A stretch of 64,000 nt of DNA from Hartmannibacter diazotrophicus (GCF_900231165.1 NZ_LT960614.1:468550-532549); one strand, 5' to 3'; counted from the stretch's first letter, positions 43,804 to 52,652 are shown. Numbers and translations are program-made. The notes: generated from the letters alone by a model not told the origin.

Positions 43804-44811
43804 ATGGCTATCAAGGACATTCTGCCGGGCAGGCTCGGCTTTGGCGCGGCTCCGCTCGGCAACATGTTTCGCGACATTCCGGAACACGAGGCGCTGGCGA
43901 CCGTGGATGCCGCCTGGAATGACGGCATTCGCTATTTCGACAACGCGCCGTTCTATGGCGCCGGTCTTGCGGAAATCCGGATGGGCGAAGCCCTCGCTGG
44001 CAAGCCGCGCGATCAGTATGTGATCAGCACCAAGGTGGGCCGGGTCATCCTTGACGAAATCGAGGATGTCAGCGCCCGCGATCTTGGCGAGAAAGGCGAC
44101 GTGTTCAAGCACGGCCGTCCCAACAAGATCGTCAACGACTACTCCGCCGACGCAACCCTGCGCTCGATTGAAGACAGCCTGAAGCGCCTGAAGACAGACC
44201 ACATCGAAATCGCCTTCGTCCACGACATTGCCCAGGATTTCTGGGGCGATCGCTGGCTCGAAAAATTCGAGGAGGCGCGCAACGGCGCCTTCAAGGCGCT
44301 CGACCGGTTGCGCGACGAAGGTGTGATCAAGGCCTGGGGTCTGGGCGTCAACCGTGTCGAGCCGATCGAACTGCTATTGGGTCTCGATGAACCGAGGCCC
44401 GACGCCTTCCTTCTGGCCGGTCGCTATACGTTGCTCGATCATGACAAGGCACTGCAGCGGGTGATGCCGATGGTCACCGAGCGCGGTCTCGGTATCGTGG
44501 TCGGCGGGCCGTACAGCTCCGGCGCCCTGGTCGGCGGTCCAAACTTCGAATATGCCCCTGCGACACCTGCCATCCTGAAGAAGGTGGCCGACATAAAGGC
44601 CATAGCCGACCGCCACGGTGTCAGCATGAAGGCTGCCGGCCTGCAGTTTTCTCTCGCCAATCCGGCGGTGGCTGCGGTGATTCCCGGCGCGAGCCGACCC
44701 GGCCGCATCGCGGAAGACAGCGCCGCGTTGAGGGAGACTATCCCTGCAGACTTCTGGCGCGAGATACGGACGGCTGGTCTCGTCAATCCGGATGCGCCTC
44801 TGCCTGTGTGA
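43804..44811 (+). CDS. Aldo/keto reductase
   Basis: A 335-residue NADPH-dependent aldo/keto reductase. The catalytic tetrad is recognisable: Asp and Tyr in YFDNAPFYGAGLAE, Lys in VISTKVGRV and His in FVHDIAQDF. The C terminus has VIPGASRPGRIAED, the cofactor-binding part. Closest to the aldose/L-fucose dehydrogenase-like group. With DJ-1 and ABM proteins it suggests carbonyl and quinone detoxification under the NodD-like LysR. Confidence 0.9.
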   Translation: MAIKDILPGRLGFGAAPLGNMFRDIPEHEALATVDAAWNDGIRYFDNAPFYGAGLAEIRMGEALAGKPRDQYVISTKVGRVILDEIEDVSARDLGEKGDVFKHGRPNKIVNDYSADATLRSIEDSLKRLKTDHIEIAFVHDIAQDFWGDRWLEKFEEARNGAFKALDRLRDEGVIKAWGLGVNRVEPIELLLGLDEPRPDAFLLAGRYTLLDHDKALQRVMPMVTERGLGIVVGGPYSSGALVGGPNFEYAPATPAILKKVADIKAIADRHGVSMKAAGLQFSLANPAVAAVIPGASRPGRIAEDSAALRETIPADFWREIRTAGLVNPDAPLPV

Positions 44812-44997
44812 GCCGCCGCCAGCCGAGTGGACTGCGGTCCCAATAAGCAGGGCACCGCAGTCGGTCTATGGATGGCTCGGGCTTGAAGCCATGGCCATAT
44901 TGGTCGCTGAAATGCAGCGGCTGAATGATTGCTCCACCCAGACGTTGGACCGCAACCTTCGACCTGGGCATGATCCGCAGGCCGAAGGCAGGCTTCG

Positions 44998-45414
44998 TTA
45001 CGCGGACAGGGGATTGTTGCTGTTCCAGATGTCCCGGGCGATCCTCCAGCCATTTCTGTCGCCATAGTGATAGATCGTGATGTACTTGCCGCGTTCGCCC
45101 ATCGACGGCCCGCCCGCAACAGGATTCAGGCCGATCACGTAGTCGCCCCGCTCGAATGCCCAATCCCCGATGACCCGCACCTCGTCGACATCAAGTTCGA
45201 ACTGCACCTTGAAGGTGCTCAGGAAGCCGGCGGACCATTGACCGATTTGCGTCTTGCCGACGTTCTCCGGGGCATTGGGCGGCATCTGCACGCCATCGTC
45301 GGCGAACTGCGCCACCCAAGCGTCGGCATCGCCCGAGTTCAGCGCCATCACGTGATCGTCGCGGATCTTGTCGATCGAACGCAGTTGGTCCGCATTTCCG
45401 TATCGTTCAGTCAT
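44998..45414 (-). CDS. SnoaL/NTF2-like domain protein
   Basis: A 138-residue protein of the NTF2-like superfamily (YybH/SgcJ type): helical start with IDKIRDDHVMALNSGDADAW, then VAQFADDGVQMPPNAP and the beta sheet WAFERGDYVIGLNP. No catalytic residue can be assigned. ATG at 45414 follows GGAGA. A 36-bp palindrome lies 32 bp upstream of the start. It is under the same predicted TetR operator as the cupin. Confidence 0.85.
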   Translation of the reverse strand: MTERYGNADQLRSIDKIRDDHVMALNSGDADAWVAQFADDGVQMPPNAPENVGKTQIGQWSAGFLSTFKVQFELDVDEVRVIGDWAFERGDYVIGLNPVAGGPSMGERGKYITIYHYGDRNGWRIARDIWNSNNPLSA

Positions 45415-45445
45415 CACGGTCTCCGCTCGAACAATCTGTGTGAGT

Positions 45446-45481
45446 GATTATTTCGCGAAATATATATTTCGTGAAATAATC
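45446..45481. promoter_or_regulatory. 36-bp TetR-type operator upstream of SnoaL-like gene
   Basis: The half GATTATTTCGCGAAATAT (45446-45463) is matched by its complement at 45464-45481 with one mismatched pair. It holds two smaller palindromes, TTTCGCGAAA and TTTCGTGAAA, 17 bases apart. The same TTCGCGAAAT element appears twice upstream of the tetR-like gene, so one regulator should bind both places. Confidence 0.8.
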
Positions 45482-45597
45482 AATCTGTCAATATGGAGAC
45501 TGGCCGACGCGTTGTCGAATGGACCGGTACGGATAGGAGAGGCCAAGGCACATGCGGATGTCCGACATACGCGGTGCTCTGGCGGCATGCGCTGTTG

Positions 45598-46209
45598 TCA
45601 GACAAACCCTGCATCGATCAGAGCGTCAACCGCCCGACGCAGGATGGCAGTATGGAATTGAGCCGCCACGTCAGGTGCAAACCTGCTGTCGCGAAGCGAC
45701 TTCCAGACGCAGATGCTGCTCAGTGCCATAAGCGCTTCAATCAACGCGTCATCCGGATCGTCAGGCGCCATAGCGGCGCGCAGGAGCGCTCTGCGGCCAT
45801 CGTCGAGCATCGTGAGAAACCGATCCAGCGCCTCAACCCTTGAACGGTCCTGCTCGGCGATTTCGATCCGCACGTGCCCGCGTTCGTAGAAGGCATGCAG
45901 TTCACGCACGAGTTTGCCGAGCCGTTCATCCGCCGTCGAAAGCCCAGCAAAGAGTTCGGGCGCATCCTCAGGGTCTGGCGGCGCCATTTCGGCGGCCACG
46001 TGTTGCCCGCAAGCTGTCACCAGCGCGTTGGTGTCCGGGAAATGTCGCAGCACCGTAGCAGCACCAAGGCCTGCGCGTGCGGCGATGTCGTTGATTGAGG
46101 TGTGGGTAATGCCCTTTTCGTCGTGCAGCGCCATGGTTGCTTGGACAATTCGCTCGCGCGTCTCCACCTGCGACGCCGCCCGCTTCCCCATAGTGTATTG
46201 TCTCGACAT
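45598..46209 (-). CDS. TetR family repressor
   Basis: A 203-residue regulator. The N-terminal HTH reads TRERIVQATMALHDEKGITH followed by INDIAARAGLGAATVLRHFP; the C-terminal ligand domain is typical of the SCP/TetR_C-like group. ATG at 46209 is preferred; another ATG at 46191 is six codons later. Two TTCGCGAAATAAT elements lie 29-57 bases upstream, so it should repress itself, the cupin gene opposite and the SnoaL-like gene downstream. Confidence 0.92.
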   Translation of the reverse strand: MSRQYTMGKRAASQVETRERIVQATMALHDEKGITHTSINDIAARAGLGAATVLRHFPDTNALVTACGQHVAAEMAPPDPEDAPELFAGLSTADERLGKLVRELHAFYERGHVRIEIAEQDRSRVEALDRFLTMLDDGRRALLRAAMAPDDPDDALIEALMALSSICVWKSLRDSRFAPDVAAQFHTAILRRAVDALIDAGFV

Positions 46210-46237
46210 GATTTTACCAAATTGACAGAACGCTAAA

Positions 46238-46266
46238 TTCGCGAAATAATCACTTCGCGAAATAAT
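46238..46266. promoter_or_regulatory. Tandem operator between tetR-like and cupin genes
   Basis: TTCGCGAAATAAT occurs exactly twice, at 46238-46250 and 46254-46266, a 16-base period. Each contains the palindrome TTCGCGAA found also at 45446-45481. The site lies between two divergent genes and would control both. Confidence 0.8.
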
Positions 46267-46318
46267 TGTTCCATTAATATAGTCGGCTGCAAACCGACCG
46301 TCCACATGGAGATGAGGA

Positions 46319-46804
46319 ATGAACGGCGCAACACTGACCAATGCAGCCACTCGCGCACCGATCGCCGATCCGATCTGGTTCCTCGGCCTGACCACCTGGG
46401 TCCGCGCTGCGAAGGAGAACAGCGACAGCAACGCCAGCGTCATCGAGCAAAAGATCCCGATCGGGTTCGCATCGCCTTGGCATGTCCACAACGATGAGCA
46501 CGAGATGTTTTTCGTTCTCGATGGCGAGATCGAAGTCATTGTGGGCGAAGAGAAGGTAATTCTTGGCAAAGGCGCCTTCGGCTTCGGCCCCTGTGGCGTG
46601 CCGCATGGATTCCGCGTCATCGGCGACAAGACGGCGCATATCTTGCTGATGACCTCCGGTCCGCACTTCGCCGACTTCGTGCGCGAATTGAGTCAGCCCT
46701 ACAGCGATGTTCCGCCGCCGCCGCCGGGCCCAGAGGCGATGCCGATGCTGCTGAAGGTGGCCGAGAAGTACAACCTGACCATCTTGGGCCCCATGCCCGA
46801 GTGA
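46319..46804 (+). CDS. Cupin domain protein
   Basis: A 161-residue single-domain cupin. Metal ligands are in WHVHNDEHEMFFVLDGEIEV (two His and a Glu) and the second motif has a His in CGVPHGFRV. A proline-rich stretch (VPPPPPGPEAM) precedes the C-terminal helix. Related cupins include quercetin dioxygenase-like and isomerase enzymes; the substrate here is unknown. Divergent from and likely repressed by the TetR protein. Confidence 0.88.
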   Translation: MNGATLTNAATRAPIADPIWFLGLTTWVRAAKENSDSNASVIEQKIPIGFASPWHVHNDEHEMFFVLDGEIEVIVGEEKVILGKGAFGFGPCGVPHGFRVIGDKTAHILLMTSGPHFADFVRELSQPYSDVPPPPPGPEAMPMLLKVAEKYNLTILGPMPE

Positions 46805-46874
46805 CGGTGAGGAACTGGCCACAGGGGCAATGAAGATTCCCGGGCAAAAACTCCGGGGAGTTGCGACCTCAATG

Positions 46875-46980
46875 TTCGGTCAAGCGAGCACCTGATCAAG
46901 CTGGACGGTCTGCTGTCGGCCCCACGTTGGTCACTCAAGCATAAGGGGCTGAGTGATCGACGTCGGCTCGCTTGAGCGAA
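46875..46980. repeat. Nested inverted-repeat element, MITE- or structured-RNA-like
   Basis: TTCGGTCAAGCGAGC (46875-46889) and GCTCGCTTGAGCGAA (46966-46980) match in 14 of 15 pairs. Inside, TCACTCA (46931-46937) and TGAGTGA (46950-46956) pair around 12 bases. No clear target-site duplication was seen. It could be a small inverted-repeat element or a folded RNA. Confidence 0.45.
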
Positions 46981-47062
46981 TTGAATTTCGTGGTTTGTGC
47001 CCTGCCACTCGCCGAAACGGGACAAGATCCTCCCGGAAGCTAAGTGCAGCACTCAGCCATAA

Positions 47063-47092
47063 AATCGAAAGGGGATTTTTCCCCTTTCGATT
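47063..47092 (-). terminator. Intrinsic terminator of the RND operon
   Basis: AATCGAAAGGGG (47063-47074) and CCCCTTTCGATT (47081-47092) form a perfect 12-bp stem with a 6-base loop. On the - strand the stem ends in TTTT. It lies 95 bp past the end of the RND permease gene on that strand. Confidence 0.75.
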
Positions 47093-47186
47093 GTCAGGTC
47101 ACGAACGCACCTGCCGGATACGTCTGGATTTGCGTCGAGGCTGCGTCGCCGGAGTGTCTCTCACTCGATCCGGCGACGCACCCCGG

Positions 47187-50100
47187 TCAGGCAACGCCTT
47201 CTTGTCCGATCGGCGCATGGCCCTCCGATCCTGGCGCGACGACGGTCGTCTCGCCGGAATGGCGAAGGGGCCGATTGCCGGTCAGGCGGCGCATCACGAC
47301 GTAGAAGACCGGCGTCAGGAAGATGCCGAAGGCCGTCACGCCGATCATGCCGGCGAAGACCGCGACGCCCATGGCGGAGCGCATTTCCGCGCCCGCGCCG
47401 GTCGAGAGCGCCAGCGGCACCACACCCATGATGAAGGCCATCGAGGTCATCAGGATCGGGCGCAGGCGCAGACGGCTTGCCTCGATCGCGGCCTCCTTCG
47501 GCGACATGCCCGTGAATTCCAGCTCGCGGGCGAATTCCACGATCAGGATCGCGTTCTTCGCCGACAGGCCGACCAGCACCATGAAGCCGATCTGGGTGAA
47601 GATGTTGTTGTCGCCGTGGGTCAGCCAGACGCCGATAAGGGCGGCCAGCAGGCCGGTCGGGACGATCATGATGATCGCGAGCGGAAGGGCGAGGCTTTCA
47701 TACTGGGCGGCCAGCACCAGGAAGACCAGCAGCACGGCGAGCGGGAAGATGATGTAGCCCGAACTGCCGGCGATGATCTGCTGGTAGGTAAGGTCCGTCC
47801 ATTCAAAGCCGATGCCCTTCGGCAGCGTCTCCGCGGCGATCTGCTCTATGGCCGCCTGGGCCTGGCCCGAAGAGTATCCGGGAGCCGGGCCGCCGTTGAT
47901 ATCGGCCGCGAGGAAGCCGTTGTAGCGCGTCACGCGTTCCGGGCCGGCCGTCGGGACGACCTTCATGAGCGCCGAGAGCGGGATCATTTCACCGCTCTGC
48001 GAGCGCACCTCCAGCCGGCCGATGTCGTCGGGATGCGAGCGATAGGGCGCGTCGGCCTGAACGCGGACCGAATAGGTCCGGCCGAAGCGGTTGAAGTCGT
48101 TCACATAGAGCGAGCCGAGATAAATCTGCAGCGTGTCGAAGACGTCCGTCACCGAGACGCCAAGCTGATGCGCCTTGGTGCGGTCGAGATCGGCATAGAG
48201 CTGCGGCACGTTGATCTGGTAGCTGGAGAAGAGGCCGGCAAGCGAGGGCGTCTGATATGCCTTGGCGAGGAACGCCTTCGTCGCCGAGTCGAGCGCCGCG
48301 TAGCCAAGGCCGTTCCGGTCCTCGAGCTGCAGCTTGAAACCGCCGATCGTGCCGAGACCCTGGACGGGCGGCGGCGGGAACATGGCGATATAGGCCTCCT
48401 GGATGGCGGCATACTTGCGGTTCAGCGACTGGGCAATCGCACCGCCGGAAAGATCCGGCGTCTTGCGCTGATCGAAGGGCTTCAGCGTCACGAAGACGAT
48501 GCCGGCGTTCGAGCTGTTGGTGAACCCGTTGATCGAGAGACCGGGGAAGGCCACGGCGTGCTCGACGCCGGGTTCCTCCATGGCGATCTCGCTCATCTTG
48601 CGGATGACCTTGTCCGTGCGGTCCAGCGTGGCGCCGTCCGGAAGCTGGGCGAAACCGACGAGATACTGCTTGTCCTGGCTCGGCACGAAGCCACCCGGAA
48701 CAGTCTGGAACATGAAGAACGTTGCCCCTGCGAGCAGCAGGTAGACGCCCATCACAACCGTCTTGAAGGAAAGGAGACCGCCGATGCCCCGGCCATAGGC
48801 GTTCGATCCGTGACCGAAGACCTTGTTGAAGCCTCGGAAGAACCAGCCGAGCGGCCAGTCGATCGCCCGTGTCAGCCAGTCTTTCGGCGCGTCGTGGCCA
48901 CGCAGCAGCAAGGCTGCGAGCGCCGGCGAGAGGGTCAGCGAGTTGAAGGCCGAGATCACGGTCGAGATTGCGATCGTCAGGGCGAACTGGCGATAGAACT
49001 GGCCGCTGAGCCCGCTGATGAAGGCGAGCGGCACGAAGACCGCCACCAGGACGAGGGCGATGGCGACAATTGGCCCCGACACCTCCCGCATGGCCTGATG
49101 GGCCGCGGCGCGGGGCGAAAGGCCCGCTTCGATGTTGCGCTCGACATTCTCGACGACGACGATGGCGTCGTCGACAACGATGCCGATCGCCAGCACCAGG
49201 CCGAAGAGCGACAGCGCGTTGATGGAAAAGCCCAGCGCATACATGACCGCGAAGGTGCCGATGACGGAGACCGGCACGGCGATGAGCGGGATGACGGAGG
49301 CGCGCCATGTCTGCAGGAACAGGATGACGACGATCACGACAAGCACGATGGCTTCGAGCAGCGTGTGGACCACGGCCTCGATCGAGGCGCGCACGAACTG
49401 GGTCGTGTCGTAGACAATGCTGTATTGCACACCCTGAGGCATGGTCTGCTGCAACTCGTTCATGACCTGCCGGACATTGTCGGAAATCTGGATCGCGTTG
49501 GAGCCGGGGGACTGGAAGACGGGAAGCGCGACCGCATCCTTGTTGTCGAGCAGCGAGCGCAGCGAATAGCCGGACGCACCGAGCTCGACCCGGGCGACGT
49601 CGCGCAGGCGCGTGACCTGTCCGTCCGCCCCGGTCTTGACGATGATGGCGCCGAATTCATCTGCGGTCTCAAGGCGTCCCTGGGCATTGACGGACAGCTG
49701 GAGGTCGAGATTATGCGCGCCGGGCGAAGCGCCGATGATGCCTGCGGCCGCCTGGACATTCTGCTCGCGGATGGCGTTGACCACATCGCTGGCGGCAAGA
49801 TTGCGCTGCGCGAGCTTTTCCGGATCGAGCCAGATGCGCATCGAATAGTCGCCCGAGCCGAAGACCTGCACCTGGCCGACGCCCTCGATCCGCGCAAGGC
49901 GGTCCTTGACGTTGAGGACGGCGTAGTTGCGCAGGTAGGTCGGGCTGTAGCGTCCGTCCGGCGAGAGCAGATGCACGACCATCATCAGGTCGGGCGAGCT
50001 CTTGACGGTCGTCACGCCGAGCTGGCGCACCTCCTCCGGCAGACGCGGCTCGGCCTGGGAGACGCGGTTCTGGACGAGTTGCTGGTCCTTGTCGGGATCG

Positions 50101-50399
50101 GTGCCGAGCTTGAAGGTGACCGTTAGCGTCATCTGGCCATCGGTCGTCGCCTGGCTCGACATGTAGAGCATGTCCTCGACGCCGTTGATGGCTTCCTCGA
50201 TGGGGGTCGCCACCGTCTCCGCGATCACCTTGGGATTGGCGCCGGGATACTGCGCGGTCACGACCACCGAGGGCGGCACGACTTCCGGATATTCGGAGAT
50301 CGGCAGCGCGCGAAGGCCAAGCAGACCCGCAACGAGGATGAGGATCGAAAGCACGCCGGCAAAGACCGGCCGATCGACGAAAAATCGTGAAATGTTCAT
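47187..50399 (-). CDS. RND efflux pump permease (HAE1/AcrB-like)
   Basis: A 1070-residue inner-membrane transporter with two large periplasmic loops and twelve membrane segments. HAE1 marks include FFVDRPVFAGVLSILILVAG at the start, VVDDAIVVVENVER in TM4 (charged proton-relay residues), and AAQYESLALPLAIIMIVPTG. It exports drugs or aromatic compounds in a tripartite pump with the adaptor encoded upstream. ATG at 50399 follows GGGGC. No outer membrane channel gene is present, so a TolC-type protein must come from elsewhere. The LysR at 52976 is the likely regulator. Confidence 0.95.
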   Translation of the reverse strand: MNISRFFVDRPVFAGVLSILILVAGLLGLRALPISEYPEVVPPSVVVTAQYPGANPKVIAETVATPIEEAINGVEDMLYMSSQATTDGQMTLTVTFKLGTDPDKDQQLVQNRVSQAEPRLPEEVRQLGVTTVKSSPDLMMVVHLLSPDGRYSPTYLRNYAVLNVKDRLARIEGVGQVQVFGSGDYSMRIWLDPEKLAQRNLAASDVVNAIREQNVQAAAGIIGASPGAHNLDLQLSVNAQGRLETADEFGAIIVKTGADGQVTRLRDVARVELGASGYSLRSLLDNKDAVALPVFQSPGSNAIQISDNVRQVMNELQQTMPQGVQYSIVYDTTQFVRASIEAVVHTLLEAIVLVVIVVILFLQTWRASVIPLIAVPVSVIGTFAVMYALGFSINALSLFGLVLAIGIVVDDAIVVVENVERNIEAGLSPRAAAHQAMREVSGPIVAIALVLVAVFVPLAFISGLSGQFYRQFALTIAISTVISAFNSLTLSPALAALLLRGHDAPKDWLTRAIDWPLGWFFRGFNKVFGHGSNAYGRGIGGLLSFKTVVMGVYLLLAGATFFMFQTVPGGFVPSQDKQYLVGFAQLPDGATLDRTDKVIRKMSEIAMEEPGVEHAVAFPGLSINGFTNSSNAGIVFVTLKPFDQRKTPDLSGGAIAQSLNRKYAAIQEAYIAMFPPPPVQGLGTIGGFKLQLEDRNGLGYAALDSATKAFLAKAYQTPSLAGLFSSYQINVPQLYADLDRTKAHQLGVSVTDVFDTLQIYLGSLYVNDFNRFGRTYSVRVQADAPYRSHPDDIGRLEVRSQSGEMIPLSALMKVVPTAGPERVTRYNGFLAADINGGPAPGYSSGQAQAAIEQIAAETLPKGIGFEWTDLTYQQIIAGSSGYIIFPLAVLLVFLVLAAQYESLALPLAIIMIVPTGLLAALIGVWLTHGDNNIFTQIGFMVLVGLSAKNAILIVEFARELEFTGMSPKEAAIEASRLRLRPILMTSMAFIMGVVPLALSTGAGAEMRSAMGVAVFAGMIGVTAFGIFLTPVFYVVMRRLTGNRPLRHSGETTVVAPGSEGHAPIGQEGVA

Positions 50400-50548
50400 G
50401 GAGATGCCCCTGTTCCGGGCCGGCCCGCCGTCCATCCGGACGAGATCGTCCAAAGTTCAGGCGTTCCAGTTCAAGTATCGAGAGCGGCGAGGGCAAATGC
50501 GGTCTCACGCCCGCAGCGGGTGCCCGCGCCAACGTCTGATGGAGAATG

Positions 50549-50575
50549 GGAAAATGCCGGCGCCGGGGCGCCGGC
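50549..50575 (-). terminator. Hairpin between adaptor and permease genes
   Basis: GCCGGCGCC (50556-50564) and GGCGCCGGC (50567-50575) form a compact stem, with ATTTTCCC following on the - strand at 50555-50548. Placed just after the adaptor stop and 150 bp before the permease start, it may attenuate readthrough and set the ratio of the two proteins. Confidence 0.5.
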
Positions 50576-50578
50576 CGG

Positions 50579-51796
50579 TTACTGCTCGGCGACGTCCGTT
50601 GGCGTCGCGGCTTCGCTGAGCGAGGCCATGGCGACCGTCTGCGGACTGACGACCGCACCCGGACGCACGCGCTGCAGTCCGTCGACCACGATCCGGTCGC
50701 CCGCCTTCAGCCCACTCGTCACGATACGAAGGCCGTCGACCCAGTCGCCGAGTTCGACCTGACGATAGGCAAGCGTGTCGTTGGCGCCGACAACCAGGAC
50801 AAACTTGCGATCCTGATCGGTGCCGACGGCGCGTTCGCTGATCAGCACCTGCGGCGTCGGCTTCGGCTGGCCGACGCGAACGCGAACGAACTGGCCCGGA
50901 AAGAGGAGGCCTTCGTGATTGTCGAAGACGGCGCGGACATGCACGGTGCCGCTGGCTGTATCGACCTCGTTGTCGATGAACTGCAGCCGTCCGCGTATCG
51001 GCGGCGTCGAGGCGTCGGTCTGGATCTCCACCGGGATGTCCTCGACCGGACGGTTGGCGGCATCGCTGGCGCCGAGTTCGGCGAGAGCCCGGCTGACGAC
51101 CTTCTCGTCGACGTCGAAGCTGGCATAGATCGGATCGACGGACACCAGCGTCGTCATGACGGGGGAAGCGGCACCCGCGGCGACGAGGTTGCCGACGGTG
51201 ATCTGCAGCTTGCCGACCCGGCCGGAAATCGGAGCGGTGATGCGGGTATAGCCGAGCTGAAGCTGCGACGATTGCAGGGCGGCCTGGGCCGCCTGCAGGT
51301 TCGCGGTCGCCTCGTTATAGGCGCTCGCCCGCTGGTCGACGTCGCTCTGGGAAACGGTCCGGTTCTCGATCAGCTTGCGGCCACGGTCGAGTTCCAGCTT
51401 GGCCAGTTCGACGCGGGCCTCCGCGGCTGAGACCTCGGCCTTCGCCGCGGCGACGGCCGCCTGGAAAGGTGCCGGATCGATCTGCAGCAGGAGGTCGCCC
51501 TTCTTGACGAGCGCTCCTTCGCGAAAATTCGCCGACTGGATCGCCCCGGCCACCCTGGAGCGGACATCGACCCGGTCGATCGCCTCGAGGCGGCCGGAGA
51601 ACTCTTGCCAGGTGGTTACGTCCTGCGTTTCCACCGTCGCGACGGAAACGGGAACGGCCGCCGGCGCGACGGCGGCGTTGGCGGCTTCCGCCTTGGCGCC
51701 TTCGATCCCGTCGATGATCGCGGTGGCGGAGCCAGCGGCAATGATCACGGCGAGACCGGTGCCGGCGGCGAGCCGGCGAAGATTGAAGACTGTCAT
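50579..51796 (-). CDS. RND membrane fusion (periplasmic adaptor) protein
   Basis: A 405-residue HlyD/AcrA-type adaptor. An N-terminal hydrophobic anchor (residues 8-26, no lipobox Cys) precedes the lipoyl/barrel-sandwich motif (VDVRSRVAGAIQSANFREGA and GDLLLQIDPAPFQAAV), the helical hairpin (residues 110-175) and the beta-barrel (LGYTRITAPISGRVGKLQ, LLFPGQFVRVRV). ATG at 51796 is preceded by AGGAGATCAGGAA. It is the first gene of the efflux pair. Confidence 0.93.
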   Translation of the reverse strand: MTVFNLRRLAAGTGLAVIIAAGSATAIIDGIEGAKAEAANAAVAPAAVPVSVATVETQDVTTWQEFSGRLEAIDRVDVRSRVAGAIQSANFREGALVKKGDLLLQIDPAPFQAAVAAAKAEVSAAEARVELAKLELDRGRKLIENRTVSQSDVDQRASAYNEATANLQAAQAALQSSQLQLGYTRITAPISGRVGKLQITVGNLVAAGAASPVMTTLVSVDPIYASFDVDEKVVSRALAELGASDAANRPVEDIPVEIQTDASTPPIRGRLQFIDNEVDTASGTVHVRAVFDNHEGLLFPGQFVRVRVGQPKPTPQVLISERAVGTDQDRKFVLVVGANDTLAYRQVELGDWVDGLRIVTSGLKAGDRIVVDGLQRVRPGAVVSPQTVAMASLSEAATPTDVAEQ

Positions 51797-51845
51797 TTCC
51801 TGATCTCCTCGACGGCCGCAAGGGGCCGGGAAGGGAGTGGTCCCC

Positions 51846-52652
51846 TCAATAGGACAGCGCTCCGGTTTCGTGGAAGAACGCGGCAAAATCGCCGCGGATT
51901 TTCTCCTCCCAATCACGCTTCTTGTTGGTGCTGTCCGAATAGTCTTTGGGCCAGCCCGTCGGGCCGGCGAGAATGCTTTCGCGGACGAGCACACCTGCCT
52001 CCCGCAGGCGGCGTGCGTAGTTCAGGCTTTCATCTCGTGTTGGGTCATCCTCGGCGGTGATGACCAGGGCGGGCGCAACGCCGGCAAGCCGCATGCAATG
52101 GGCAGGCGTCGCATAGGGGTGGCAACCCTTGGCCGCGAAACCGAGGTAGTGGTTCCAGCCGGCGGTCCAGGGGCATTGGCTTTCGGTTGCTTCCGAATTG
52201 CGAAACGACCGCGTGGCAAGGCAGGGATCGAGCATCGGCGACAGGAGAATCTGGCCGCCGAGTGCCGTCATGCCCTGGTCCCGGGCCATGAGGGCAACGC
52301 CAGCCGCAAGGTTGCCTCCGGCCTCTTCGCCGGCGACGAACAGGAAGGATTTTCGAGCTGCGAGCTTCGCGCAACGTCCCTTCAGAGCGTCAAGCACCTT
52401 GAAGACGAATTCGAGCGAAGCAGGAAAGGGGGCGACGCCGACGTTGGCGTATTCGATGGATACGACCACTGCACCGGCGTTGGCTAATTGTGTTGCAACG
52501 CGGGAGCCCTCGTCAAGAGACCCGCCTAGAAAAAATCCGCCATGCAGATGCATCACGAGCGGCGGGTTGTCGAAATCGGCATCGCCCTTGTAGACGCGCA
52601 CGCGCACAGGACCGGCGTCGCCGCAGTCGAGAACGTCCTCCTTGTAGCTCAT
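51846..52652 (-). CDS. Alpha/beta-hydrolase-fold protein lacking the nucleophile Ser
   Basis: A 268-residue protein of the hormone-sensitive-lipase/acetyl-esterase group. The oxyanion motif MHLHGGFFLGGS (HGG at 37-39) is intact, but the nucleophile elbow reads AGEEAGGNLAAG, with Glu110 where GDSAGG is expected. The Asp-containing motif AEDDPTRDESLN is present, and the C-terminal His motif is replaced by AGPTGWPKDY. It probably lacks esterase activity and may bind a ligand. ATG at 52652 follows AGGAG. It is 49 bp upstream of the efflux adaptor, so probably in that operon. Confidence 0.8.
   Translation of the reverse strand: MSYKEDVLDCGDAGPVRVRVYKGDADFDNPPLVMHLHGGFFLGGSLDEGSRVATQLANAGAVVVSIEYANVGVAPFPASLEFVFKVLDALKGRCAKLAARKSFLFVAGEEAGGNLAAGVALMARDQGMTALGGQILLSPMLDPCLATRSFRNSEATESQCPWTAGWNHYLGFAAKGCHPYATPAHCMRLAGVAPALVITAEDDPTRDESLNYARRLREAGVLVRESILAGPTGWPKDYSDSTNKKRDWEEKIRGDFAAFFHETGALSY

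Larger units (their letters stand above)
46805..47186. other. Intergenic region with nested inverted repeats
   Basis: About 380 bp without a gene. It contains a 15-bp inverted repeat enclosing 76 bp (46875-46980), a smaller hairpin inside it (46931-46956) and the RND terminator (47063-47092). Confidence 0.6.

Noticed and set aside
46953..50126. Long open frame antisense to the RND permease gene
   Set aside because: Its composition (His/Asp/Gln/Arg-rich, no domain) is the usual shadow of a GC-rich gene; the opposite strand encodes a complete HAE1 transporter.
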